From Chitinophaga pinensis (GTDB taxonomy: Bacteria > Bacteroidota > Bacteroidia > Flavobacteriales_D > Crocinitomicaceae): a DNA stretch of 5,732 nucleotides. The notes beneath the pieces are model-generated. The model did no database searches. It saw nothing but the letters and a program-made list of their open reading frames with translations, and was not told where the DNA came from. The stretch is from the NCBI GenBank assembly GCA_945868555.1, contig CAMBMC010000173.1, forward strand, positions 1-5,732, given 5' to 3'. Made by a program: the position numbers and the translations under genes. Below, one piece after another: positions 1-5,732 of the stretch; within the stretch, counting starts at the first letter, position 1; the number at the start of each line of letters is the position of its first letter.

Positions 1-1
1 T

Positions 2-1075
2 CCGGGTGACATTCGCATTTTTCATAAAGAATGTGTGTCTTTGGCTAAGCTTTGGAAAGTTTATCTTGTGGTCCCAAATTGCGAGAATGAGATTTCCAAA
101 GGTGTGGAATATGTGAACGTTCCGAAAAAAGGCAAGGGGCGATTGATGCGGATGATCCATACCACCAAGGCAGTCTATCACAAAGCCCTCGAACTTGACG
201 CAGATATCTACCACATACACGATCCGGAACTTTTGCCTTACGCACTGAAAATGGTGCGCAAAGGCAAGAAAGTGATTTATGATGTGCACGAAGATGTGCC
301 GAAACAAATCATGGATAAACATTGGATTCCAAAACTTTTGCGCGGATTGGTCTCTTCGCTGTTCAAGCGCTATGAGCACTTCGTGGCAGCGCGCCTGACT
401 GGAATCATATCAGTGACACCAATCATTTGTGAACGCTTTCGTGCCGTGAATGAACACGTTGAACTTGTTGCCAATTACCCACTTTTGGAGGAGGGGTTAA
501 ATTTAAATCATAAAGAGGGGATTAAAGTGCCACGACAAATCTGTTACATCGGAGGTTTATTTCCAACACGTGGAATCAAGGAAATTGTGCAAGCATTGGA
601 ACAGGCTGATGCTACATTGGTTTTGGCAGGGACTTTTTCACCCGAATCGTTTGAAGCGGAGGTGAAACAATTACCCGGTTGGAAAAAAGTGAACTATCTT
701 GGTCACGTCGGTCGATCGGAAATAATGAAGGCGTTAACATCATCTCAATTGGGCGTCGTAACCCTTCATCCAACCCGCAGCTACGTGGAGGCACTTCCCA
801 TTAAAATGTTCGAATACATGTCCGCAGGAATTCCTGTGCTTGCGTCTGATTTTCCCATGTGGAGAGAAATCATCGATTCGGCCAAATGCGGGGTGTATGC
901 AGACCCTTTAAATCCGACTGACATCGCAAAACAGATCGATTATTTGCTTTCAAACTCTGAACGTTCTCAGGAAATGGGCGAGAATGGCTTAAAAGCATTT
1001 CACGATACGTACAATTGGTTTGCGGAAGAGCAGAAGTTGATTGCGTTTTACCAACGAATCAGTGAACAGCAATGA
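2..1075 (+). CDS. GT4-family glycosyltransferase, 5'-truncated by the window edge
   Basis: This is a cytoplasmic or membrane-associated glycosyltransferase of the GT-B fold (GT4, 'glycosyl transferases group 1'), expected to add a nucleotide-activated sugar to a lipid-linked oligosaccharide. The frame is open to base 2, and the residues before the first possible start (GTG at 35) read PGDIRIFHKEC, which matches the usual N-terminal acceptor-side segment of this family. The GTG is therefore internal and the true start lies upstream. Numbering from that GTG, visible motifs are YHIHDPELLPYAL (59-71) and IYDVHEDVP (81-89) in the N-terminal domain, YIGGLFPTRGIKEIV (171-185) at the start of the nucleotide-sugar domain, and EALPIKMFE (252-260), an EX7E motif, followed by YMSAGIPVLASD. 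The 3' end overlaps the next gene by ATGA. The family call is firm. The donor and acceptor sugars cannot be read from the sequence. Confidence 0.93.
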   Translation, partial: PGDIRIFHKECVSLAKLWKVYLVVPNCENEISKGVEYVNVPKKGKGRLMRMIHTTKAVYHKALELDADIYHIHDPELLPYALKMVRKGKKVIYDVHEDVPKQIMDKHWIPKLLRGLVSSLFKRYEHFVAARLTGIISVTPIICERFRAVNEHVELVANYPLLEEGLNLNHKEGIKVPRQICYIGGLFPTRGIKEIVQALEQADATLVLAGTFSPESFEAEVKQLPGWKKVNYLGHVGRSEIMKALTSSQLGVVTLHPTRSYVEALPIKMFEYMSAGIPVLASDFPMWREIIDSAKCGVYADPLNPTDIAKQIDYLLSNSERSQEMGENGLKAFHDTYNWFAEEQKLIAFYQRISEQQ

Positions 1076-2337
1076 AAGGATTGAGTTTCGCGAACGTTTA
1101 CCGCATTTATCTGGGAGTTTTTTCATTCCTATTTTTTTGTGTTCCAAACTTGACTTCGCTGGGTGTCATTCTTTTTATTCCCATAGTGCTGACTGGAATC
1201 TACAGAAAAGAATTGCGTTTCCATTTCCAGTGGACAATGATGCTGTTGATTGCCGTATACTTGATTTATTTGATAGGCATTTTCTTTACGGACAACATGT
1301 ACCTTGCCTCGCTCTATGCGGAAAATAAATTGTCCTTCTTGATTTTTCCATTGCTCTTTCTGTTCCGCCCAACATTTACCTTGAGCTATGTATCACTTCT
1401 CATGGGCAGTACTTTGGGGATTTTAGGGGCATCAATCATCGGCATTTTGAGTGCCTATGGCTGTTACGCGAATGGTGGAGAATTGAGGACATGTTTTACA
1501 TCCGTGTACATTTCAACATTACATCATCCGACGTATTTTTCCACTTTCATTGCCTTGGTGGTCTTTGGCGTTTGGGGTGCTTTTCTGCGTAAAGAGCCAT
1601 TTTTTAAAGTGAGTTGGATCCTTCCATTTTCTCTTTTTGCCTTAATTATGTTTACGTTATGCTTGTCATTATCGGCATTCTTATTTGTGGCGATTCTTGC
1701 AGCGGCAATTGTTTTGCGTTGGATTCTTAATCGTTACGGAAAGAAAGTATATCGCGCTTTTTTGCTCGCATCACCACTAATCATCTCGCTTTTTTTGGTT
1801 CTCATGCCGGGCTTAAGGAATGATGTCCGATATACGTATTCAACGGTGAAAAAGTACATGCATGACCCGAAGGGATTCCTCTCTGGGAAAACAGGATATA
1901 ACACGGGGAATGAAGTGCGCTTGGTGATGTGGACGGTCACCATGGAAGAAATTGCGAAGTATCCACTTGGCGTGGGAACTGGAAATGTAGATGCTCATTT
2001 AAGTCATCGCTTGAAGCAATATGGGCAATTGGATTTGGCAAAACAGGACGAGCATGGTGCCATTCAATACAACCCCCACAATCAGTTTTTGCAAACCTGC
2101 TTGGAAATCGGAATTTTTGGTTTATTCGTGTTGTTGCTTTTTATTGGTCAGACTTGGCGACTCGCTCGCACTTACAAAAACTATTTACTCATGGCGCTTG
2201 TTGCAAGTTTAGTGGTAAACAGTATATTCGAATCCATGCTGCAACGTCAAAGTGGAATTGTGTTTTATGCCTTTTGGATGTGTTTGCTGACACTAATTTC
2301 AATATCAAATACCAAGATTCAAGCGCAAGAAGAATGA
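1072..2337 (+). CDS. O-antigen ligase/polymerase-like polytopic membrane protein (Wzy/WaaL type)
   Basis: This 421-residue inner-membrane protein has about 10-12 hydrophobic segments (roughly 11-43, 54-72, 86-99, 104-128, 151-171, 181-218, 229-247, 340-360, 370-386, 396-411). One large hydrophilic loop lies at about 248-338 and is expected to be periplasmic. That layout is typical of the O-antigen ligase superfamily, which either polymerises repeat units (Wzy) or ligates finished glycan to lipid A core or protein (WaaL, PglL). Family-like motifs are LHHPTYFSTF (150-159), R283 and W287 followed by KYPLGVGTGN (296-305) at the loop start, and NPHNQFLQTCLEIGIFGL (334-351) with the conserved histidine H336. 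Start ATG 1072 sits in an ATGA overlap with the upstream glycosyltransferase and gives a natural N-terminus. With a phosphoglycosyl transferase and glycosyltransferases nearby, a Wzy polymerase role is more likely than a ligase role, but sequence alone does not separate the two. Confidence 0.88.
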   Translation: MKGLSFANVYRIYLGVFSFLFFCVPNLTSLGVILFIPIVLTGIYRKELRFHFQWTMMLLIAVYLIYLIGIFFTDNMYLASLYAENKLSFLIFPLLFLFRPTFTLSYVSLLMGSTLGILGASIIGILSAYGCYANGGELRTCFTSVYISTLHHPTYFSTFIALVVFGVWGAFLRKEPFFKVSWILPFSLFALIMFTLCLSLSAFLFVAILAAAIVLRWILNRYGKKVYRAFLLASPLIISLFLVLMPGLRNDVRYTYSTVKKYMHDPKGFLSGKTGYNTGNEVRLVMWTVTMEEIAKYPLGVGTGNVDAHLSHRLKQYGQLDLAKQDEHGAIQYNPHNQFLQTCLEIGIFGLFVLLLFIGQTWRLARTYKNYLLMALVASLVVNSIFESMLQRQSGIVFYAFWMCLLTLISISNTKIQAQEE

Positions 2338-3350
2338 AAATAAGTGTCGTCATACCCTGTCGCAATGAGCAGAAGCACATTCAGGAATGTGTGGAAGCCA
2401 TTTATGCATCTGTCTTGCCTAAGGGCATTGACATGCGTGTCTTTGTGGTGGATGGCATGAGTGACGATGGAACCCGTGAATGTGTTTCAGGCTTAAAAAC
2501 AAAGTTTCCTACCTTGGAACTTATCGACAATACCAAGCAGTTGACACCCTATGCGTTCAATCTTGGGATTTATGCCGGTGGCAAAGTCGATTTTGTGCAA
2601 ATTGCGGGTGCACGTCATATGTTGAGTCCGGATTATTTGGCGAAATGTCTTGAAAAATTGCAACAAGATGCTTCCATTTGGTGCGTAGGAGGAAGAATTG
2701 TTAATGAATACATCAATGAAACAGGTCGAATCATCTCCAAAGCGATGTCGTCCTCTTTTGGTATGGGCATTGGGAACTTTAGAACACTCGAAAAATCAGG
2801 ATTTACTGATACCGTAACAAGCCCAATGTATCCCTACCGTGTTTTTGATGAAATTGGCTTTTTTGATGAAGAACTGATTCGAAACCAAGACGATGATTTT
2901 AATTTCCGCGTTACCCAAGCGGGAGGAAAGATTTGGTACGAGCATGACATTTCCTTGAAGTACTATGTGCGGGCAGATTACAATGGATTGTGGCGACAGT
3001 TTTACCAATACGGTTACTGGAAGGTCTATGTCAATAGGAAACATGGTGCTGTAACTACCTTGCGGCAGCTCGTTCCTCCCTTATTTGTCATGTATTTAGT
3101 TGTGGCGCTCCCGTGTTTACTGGACGATGGATGGCTGCAAGTTGTCGCGTTCATCCCAGCCTTGCTCTATGTGCTGATGGCATCGATGTTGGCTTTTCAG
3201 TTGAGCGATCGGTCAAAAGATATTTTTGGCATCATGCGCACCTTTCCCATTTTGCACCTCAGTTATGGGCTTGGCTATCTCGCTGGAATGTACCGCTTCC
3301 TCTTGTTAAGAAAAAAACCGACGGATAAACAAAAGCGCCTTTCGCGATAA
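2334..3350 (+). CDS. ExoA-like GT2-family glycosyltransferase with C-terminal membrane segments
   Basis: This 338-residue glycosyltransferase of the GT-A fold most resembles the succinoglycan ExoA subgroup of GT2. The opening MKISVVIPCRNEQKHI (1-16) is the usual nucleotide-binding strand, and VVDGMSDDGT (38-47) matches the DG-S-DGT motif. RNQDDDFNFRV (183-193) carries the acidic catalytic-base region, and QFYQYGYWKV (222-231) fits the acceptor-side segment of ExoA-like enzymes. Hydrophobic stretches at about 247-264, 268-290 and 300-325 should anchor it to the inner membrane. The start was chosen at ATG 2334 because it forms an ATGA overlap with the upstream gene and gives the family N-terminus. 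The frame stays open upstream to an ATG at 1929, but that stretch only shadows the membrane protein gene. Where the family normally has an aspartate-containing metal site (DxD or DAH), this protein reads QIAGARHM (89-96), so the metal-binding residue may be missing or displaced. The sugar specificity is unknown. Confidence 0.9.
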   Translation: MKISVVIPCRNEQKHIQECVEAIYASVLPKGIDMRVFVVDGMSDDGTRECVSGLKTKFPTLELIDNTKQLTPYAFNLGIYAGGKVDFVQIAGARHMLSPDYLAKCLEKLQQDASIWCVGGRIVNEYINETGRIISKAMSSSFGMGIGNFRTLEKSGFTDTVTSPMYPYRVFDEIGFFDEELIRNQDDDFNFRVTQAGGKIWYEHDISLKYYVRADYNGLWRQFYQYGYWKVYVNRKHGAVTTLRQLVPPLFVMYLVVALPCLLDDGWLQVVAFIPALLYVLMASMLAFQLSDRSKDIFGIMRTFPILHLSYGLGYLAGMYRFLLLRKKPTDKQKRLSR

Positions 3351-3355
3351 TCCGT

Positions 3356-3382
3356 AATTTCAACCAAAATTTGAATTTCAAC
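3356..3382 (+). repeat. Short direct repeat AATTTCAAC x2 in the gap before the aminotransferase gene
   Basis: The only clear intergenic gap between the first four genes is 34 nt (3351-3384). Two perfect copies of AATTTCAAC, at 3356-3364 and 3374-3382, lie in it 18 nt apart start to start, and the second ends 2 nt before the ATG. There is no purine-rich ribosome binding site in the gap and no convincing Bacteroidota-type TAnnTTTG promoter box. The repeat could be a small regulatory or translational-enhancer site, or simply chance in an A/T-rich spacer. Confidence 0.35.
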
Positions 3383-3384
3383 AC

Positions 3385-4602
3385 ATGATTCCTTTTTCAC
3401 CGCCACGCATCGATCAGAAAGTGATTGATGAGGTAAGTGCAGCATTGCAAAGTGGATGGATTACCACAGGACCGCGAACAAAATTGTTTGAAAAGCGCAT
3501 CACAGAATATTGTGGCTGCCAAACAACCGTAGCAGTGAGTTCTTGGACCATGGGCATGCAGGTATTTTTGCATTGGTGGGGCATTGGCCCTGGCGATGAG
3601 GTGATCTTGCCTGCCTATACCTATTGTGCAAGTGCGAATGTGATTATCCATTCGGGCGCAACACCTGTGATGGTGGACATCGATCCTGCAGATTTTAACA
3701 TTTCACTTGCCGCCATAGAAAAGGCCATTACACCGCGAACGAAAGCCATCATCGGAGTTGATCTTGCCGGCTTTCCCTGCGATTTCGATCTTATCAATGC
3801 CTTGGTAAATCGTACAGATGTGCGTGCACAGTTTCAACCTGCATCGACTCAGCAAGTAACCTTGGGGAGAATTGTGGTGATTGATGATGCCGCACACAGC
3901 TTTGGGGCAAGCTTGCATGGCGTGCATACAGGCGCCCTGTGCGATGTCTCTGCATTTTCCTTTCATGCGGTGAAAAACCTGACCACAGCAGAGGGTGGGG
4001 CACTGTGTTTCAATTTACCTGAGCCCTTCAACCACGAGGACATTTACCGCGAGTTTTGCACTTTGATTTTACATGGTCAGAATAAAGATGCCCTGGCGAA
4101 ATCCCAAAAGGGGAATTGGCGTTATGACGTTGAGGAGCCAGGATTTAAGTGCAACATGACCGATTTGCAGGCAGCCATTGGATTGATTGAATTGGACCGC
4201 TACCAAGAAAACCTAGACCGACGTAAAGAGATTTTTGAAGCCTACGATAGGGCATTCGAAAATGAATCGTGGGCACTGATGCCATTATACCATACGGATA
4301 CCAAGGTGAGTAGTTATCATCTTTACCAATTGCGTATCGATGGGGCGAGCGAACAACAGCGCGATGCCATTATGCAAGCCATCTTCGATCAAGACGTTTC
4401 GGTGAATGTGCATTTCCTGCCATTACCAACCTTGACGGCGTATAAAAAGCGTGGGTACGACATCAACCATTATCCCGAAACTTGGAACAAGTACCACAAC
4501 GAAATCTCATTGCCTGTGTATTATGCATTGACGGATGAACAAGTTCAGATTGTTGTGAATGCGGTGAAGAAGGCGGTGGGGATGGTTCTTATTAATTATT
4601 AA
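3385..4602 (+). CDS. DegT/DnrJ/EryC1/StrS-family PLP-dependent sugar aminotransferase
   Basis: This 405-residue fold-type I aminotransferase would convert a keto-sugar nucleotide into an amino-sugar nucleotide in the cytoplasm, using glutamate as the usual amino donor. The N-terminus MIPFSPPRID followed by SGWITTGPRTKLFE (23-36) is a family hallmark. GIGPGDEVILPAYTYCASANV (about 66-86) forms the cofactor-site region. VVIDDAAHSFGAS (164-176) contains the aspartate that contacts the PLP pyridine nitrogen (D168). FSFHAVKNLTTAEGGAL (191-207) contains K197, the Schiff-base lysine. CNMTDLQAAIG (256-266) is the conserved C-terminal-domain motif. The usual phosphate-binding SGTAAL reads SSWTMGMQ (52-59) here. 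Start ATG 3385 gives the expected N-terminus. The last residues (VLINY) are encoded by or right next to a heptamer repeat, so the native C-terminus was probably a few residues different. Relatives include PglE, ArnB and perosamine synthases; the exact substrate is not determinable. Confidence 0.93.
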   Translation: MIPFSPPRIDQKVIDEVSAALQSGWITTGPRTKLFEKRITEYCGCQTTVAVSSWTMGMQVFLHWWGIGPGDEVILPAYTYCASANVIIHSGATPVMVDIDPADFNISLAAIEKAITPRTKAIIGVDLAGFPCDFDLINALVNRTDVRAQFQPASTQQVTLGRIVVIDDAAHSFGASLHGVHTGALCDVSAFSFHAVKNLTTAEGGALCFNLPEPFNHEDIYREFCTLILHGQNKDALAKSQKGNWRYDVEEPGFKCNMTDLQAAIGLIELDRYQENLDRRKEIFEAYDRAFENESWALMPLYHTDTKVSSYHLYQLRIDGASEQQRDAIMQAIFDQDVSVNVHFLPLPTLTAYKKRGYDINHYPETWNKYHNEISLPVYYALTDEQVQIVVNAVKKAVGMVLINY

Positions 4603-4662
4603 TTACGAATTACGAATTTGGTGGCTGAGGCACTCGAAGCCACGAATTACGAGTTACGAATT
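4591..4662 (+). repeat. Heptamer repeat element flanking a hairpin (72 bp)
   Basis: The left arm consists of four uninterrupted 7-nt units: ATTAATT (4591-4597), ATTAATT (4598-4604), ACGAATT (4605-4611) and ACGAATT (4612-4618). The right arm, in the same orientation, is ACGAATT (4642-4648), ACGAGTT (4649-4655) and ACGAATT (4656-4662). Between the arms lies a 23-nt hairpin-forming core. The left arm contains the stop codon of the aminotransferase gene, and the right arm ends 15 nt before the preferred start of the next gene. Tandem heptamers next to small hairpins are a known style of dispersed intergenic repeat in bacteria (short tandemly repeated heptamers are best described in cyanobacteria). 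Whether this one recurs elsewhere in the genome cannot be seen here. Confidence 0.75.
4621..4643 (+). repeat. REP-like imperfect palindrome (hairpin core of the repeat element)
   Basis: GTGGCT (4621-4626) pairs perfectly with AGCCAC (4638-4643). Inside, GAG (4627-4629) can pair with CTC (4633-4635) around a GCA loop, leaving GA (4636-4637) as a one-sided bulge. A short palindrome with a bulge and a GTGG foot resembles repetitive extragenic palindromes, which in some bacteria are moved by REP-associated tyrosine transposases. The GGCTGAG...CGAAGCC wording also resembles palindromes I recall as widely dispersed in bacterial genomes, but I cannot verify this here. It lacks a T tract, so it is not a standard rho-independent terminator, although it could modulate read-through or mRNA stability between the two genes. 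Confidence 0.6.
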
Positions 4663-4677
4663 GAATTTCATAAAAAA

Positions 4678-5277
4678 TTGAAGCGACTTTTTGACATCCT
4701 TGTAAGCATTCTAGTTCTCTTGGTATTTCTGCCAGTAGGGCTTGTCATGTCCGTTTGGATTGCCTTTGAATCGAGGGGTGGGGTATTTTACCGTCAGGAG
4801 CGTGTAGGTTTGGACGGTGTGCCTTTCAAGATGTTGAAGTTCCGCTCGATGAAGAAACATGCAGACCGTGAAGGAACGCTTACCGTGGGTATGCGCGATC
4901 TTCGCATTACACGTTCGGGGTATTTCATTCGCAAATACAAACTGGATGAATTCCCACAATTTATAAATGTGCTACGTGGTGACATGAGCATCGTTGGACC
5001 TCGTCCCGAAGTGCAAGAATATGTGAACTTGTATTCACTTGAACAGCGTAGAATTTTATCTGTCCGTCCCGGAATTACAGATTATGCCTCACTAGAATTC
5101 TTTCGAGAAAATGAGTTGCTAGGAAATTCCATAGATCCAAAGAAAACTTATGTCGAGGATATTATGCCTGCAAAAATTGCCTTAAACATGCAGTGTATCG
5201 AGCATCCAGGATTGGCTCAAGATATCCGCATCATTTGGCGCACCTTTGTAAAGGTACTTCCTTTCGCTAAGCACTGA
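4678..5277 (+). CDS. Small phosphoglycosyl transferase (PglC/WbaP-type initiating sugar transferase)
   Basis: This monotopic membrane enzyme transfers a sugar phosphate from a nucleotide sugar to undecaprenyl phosphate, which starts repeat-unit assembly on the cytoplasmic face. With TTG 4678 as start it is 199 residues, the usual size of the small PglC-like class, and begins MKRLFDIL, as relatives do. Residues about 4-30 form the N-terminal membrane helix with the helix-breaking proline (P19). VFYRQERVG, FKMLKFRSM, KLDEFPQFINVLRGDMS followed by IVGPRP, and RPGITDYASLEF follow in family order. D90-E91 (bases 4945-4950) is the catalytic Asp-Glu dyad. The frame is open further up to GTG 4621 and TTG 4618, giving up to 219 residues, but that extension (including TNYELRI) is translated from the repeat element. 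No ATG exists in frame before 4747, which would cut off the membrane helix. The upstream aminotransferase may make its substrate, as PglE does for PglC. The function is firm; the start is uncertain. Confidence 0.9.
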   Translation: MKRLFDILVSILVLLVFLPVGLVMSVWIAFESRGGVFYRQERVGLDGVPFKMLKFRSMKKHADREGTLTVGMRDLRITRSGYFIRKYKLDEFPQFINVLRGDMSIVGPRPEVQEYVNLYSLEQRRILSVRPGITDYASLEFFRENELLGNSIDPKKTYVEDIMPAKIALNMQCIEHPGLAQDIRIIWRTFVKVLPFAKH

Positions 5278-5731
5278 TCAGAAAGGCCAATCCGCAGCCG
5301 ATGAAAATGGAAACCAATTTCAATAAGTTGAATTTGTGATTTTCACTGGTTTCAAAGATAATCGTTGTCGAAATATGCAAGAACATCCCGACGACTACAG
5401 CCAATATGATGTGGTAATCCAATCCCTGTAAAATGTCTACACCACACATACCCAAAAGTACGCCAAGTGGAGTCATTATGCCAAAGGCCATCAAAATAAG
5501 CCAACTTTGAAGCTTCGTAATCTTTGTGTTCACCAACAAGGTCATCAAGGCAATGGCTACGGGAAGTTGATGAAACAAAATACCGAGAAAAAGGGAATTT
5601 CCATGGTCGTGATTATGACCAGATTCTGCCAAATTGCCCATGAGTTGATTGCCCAACGGAATGCCTTCGAGAACGGAATGAACTGAAAGCGAAATGAACA
5701 AGCCCCAGGGCATTTTTTGTCCTGCATGCAC
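5267..5731 (-). CDS. ZIP-family divalent metal transporter, C-terminal part (5' end beyond the window)
   Basis: The visible 154 residues form the C-terminal half of a ZIP-type zinc/iron permease, an inner-membrane transporter that brings divalent metals into the cytoplasm. The reading frame runs to the window edge. The GTG at 5731-5729 is only the first start-like codon available, so the real start lies outside. SVHSVLEGIPLG (16-27) is the TM4 signature with metal-site residues H18 and E22. A short His-rich loop, HNHDHG (39-44), follows, then LFHQLPVAIALM (52-63) as TM5 with H54. Further helices lie at about 75-94, 106-126 and 135-153. The TM5 signature lacks the acidic residue found in many relatives (HQLPVA rather than HKLPE or HEIPHE), so the second metal site may be altered. 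It is convergent with the phosphoglycosyl transferase gene and overlaps its 3' end by 11 nt. Nothing ties it to polysaccharide synthesis. Confidence 0.88.
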   Translation of the reverse strand: MHAGQKMPWGLFISLSVHSVLEGIPLGNQLMGNLAESGHNHDHGNSLFLGILFHQLPVAIALMTLLVNTKITKLQSWLILMAFGIMTPLGVLLGMCGVDILQGLDYHIILAVVVGMFLHISTTIIFETSENHKFNLLKLVSIFIGCGLAFLISA

Positions 5732-5732
5732 A

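Noticed and set aside
1118..1138. T6 and T7 runs near the 5' end of the membrane protein gene, considered as a phase-variation switch.
   Set aside because: The runs are short, encode phenylalanines expected in a membrane helix, and the gene is in frame. Phase-variable tracts are usually longer.
1041..1328. 95-residue open frame on the + strand over the GT4/membrane protein junction.
   Set aside because: It lies inside two well-supported genes in a different frame, its composition fits no known family, and it is a shadow of the real coding sequence.
1929..2333. The GT2 reading frame is open upstream to an ATG at 1929, which would give a 473-residue protein.
   Set aside because: The extra 135 residues lie wholly inside the membrane-protein gene in another frame and resemble nothing. 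The product from 2334 starts exactly with the family N-terminus and has an ATGA overlap.
3397..4003. Several open frames on the - strand opposite the aminotransferase gene.
   Set aside because: They are rich in Cys, His and Arg in a way typical of antisense shadows. The + strand gene is intact with all catalytic motifs.
4591..4662. The tandem heptamers, considered as a CRISPR array or an integron attC site.
   Set aside because: CRISPR repeats are about 25-40 nt with unique spacers, which is not what is seen. No attC-type R and L boxes or neighbouring integrase are visible.
5260..5286. CCTTTC/GAAAGG inverted repeat, considered as a bidirectional terminator.
   Set aside because: The stem is only 6 bp with a 15-nt loop and no adjacent T tract on either strand, so it is too weak to annotate as a terminator.

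Overview
The window looks like part of a cell-surface polysaccharide (O-antigen, capsule or exopolysaccharide) biosynthesis locus, probably from a member of the Bacteroidota. The support for that lineage is indirect: moderate GC, A/T-rich start regions with no GGAGG-type ribosome binding site in front of any gene, and protein wording typical of that phylum (for example the DIRIFHKE opening of the first glycosyltransferase). I cannot name a genus or species.

Layout on the + strand: (1) a GT4 glycosyltransferase cut off by the left edge (2-1075); (2) a polytopic O-antigen ligase/polymerase-like protein (1072-2337); (3) an ExoA-like GT2 glycosyltransferase with C-terminal membrane segments (2334-3350); (4) after a 34-nt gap, a PLP-dependent sugar aminotransferase of the DegT/DnrJ/EryC1 family (3385-4602); (5) a small phosphoglycosyl transferase of the PglC/WbaP type (about 4678-5277). 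Genes 1-2 and 2-3 overlap by ATGA, so they are almost certainly one translationally coupled operon. On the - strand, tail-to-tail with gene 5 and overlapping it by 11 nt, is the C-terminal part of a ZIP-family metal transporter, cut off by the right edge; it is probably unrelated to the polysaccharide locus and marks its end.

A coherent pathway can be inferred. The aminotransferase makes an amino sugar nucleotide. The phosphoglycosyl transferase loads a sugar phosphate onto undecaprenyl phosphate to start the repeat unit. The GT2 and GT4 enzymes extend it, and the polytopic protein polymerises or ligates the product. A flippase, the dehydratase that would feed the aminotransferase, and export genes are not in the window.

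I see no previously undescribed multi-gene system. The most unusual feature is a 72-bp element at 4591-4662, between genes 4 and 5. It has tandem 7-nt units (ATTAATT, ACGAATT) on both sides of a REP-like imperfect hairpin, and it appears to supply the last codons of the aminotransferase and to blur the start of the phosphoglycosyl transferase, which has no ATG in a plausible position.
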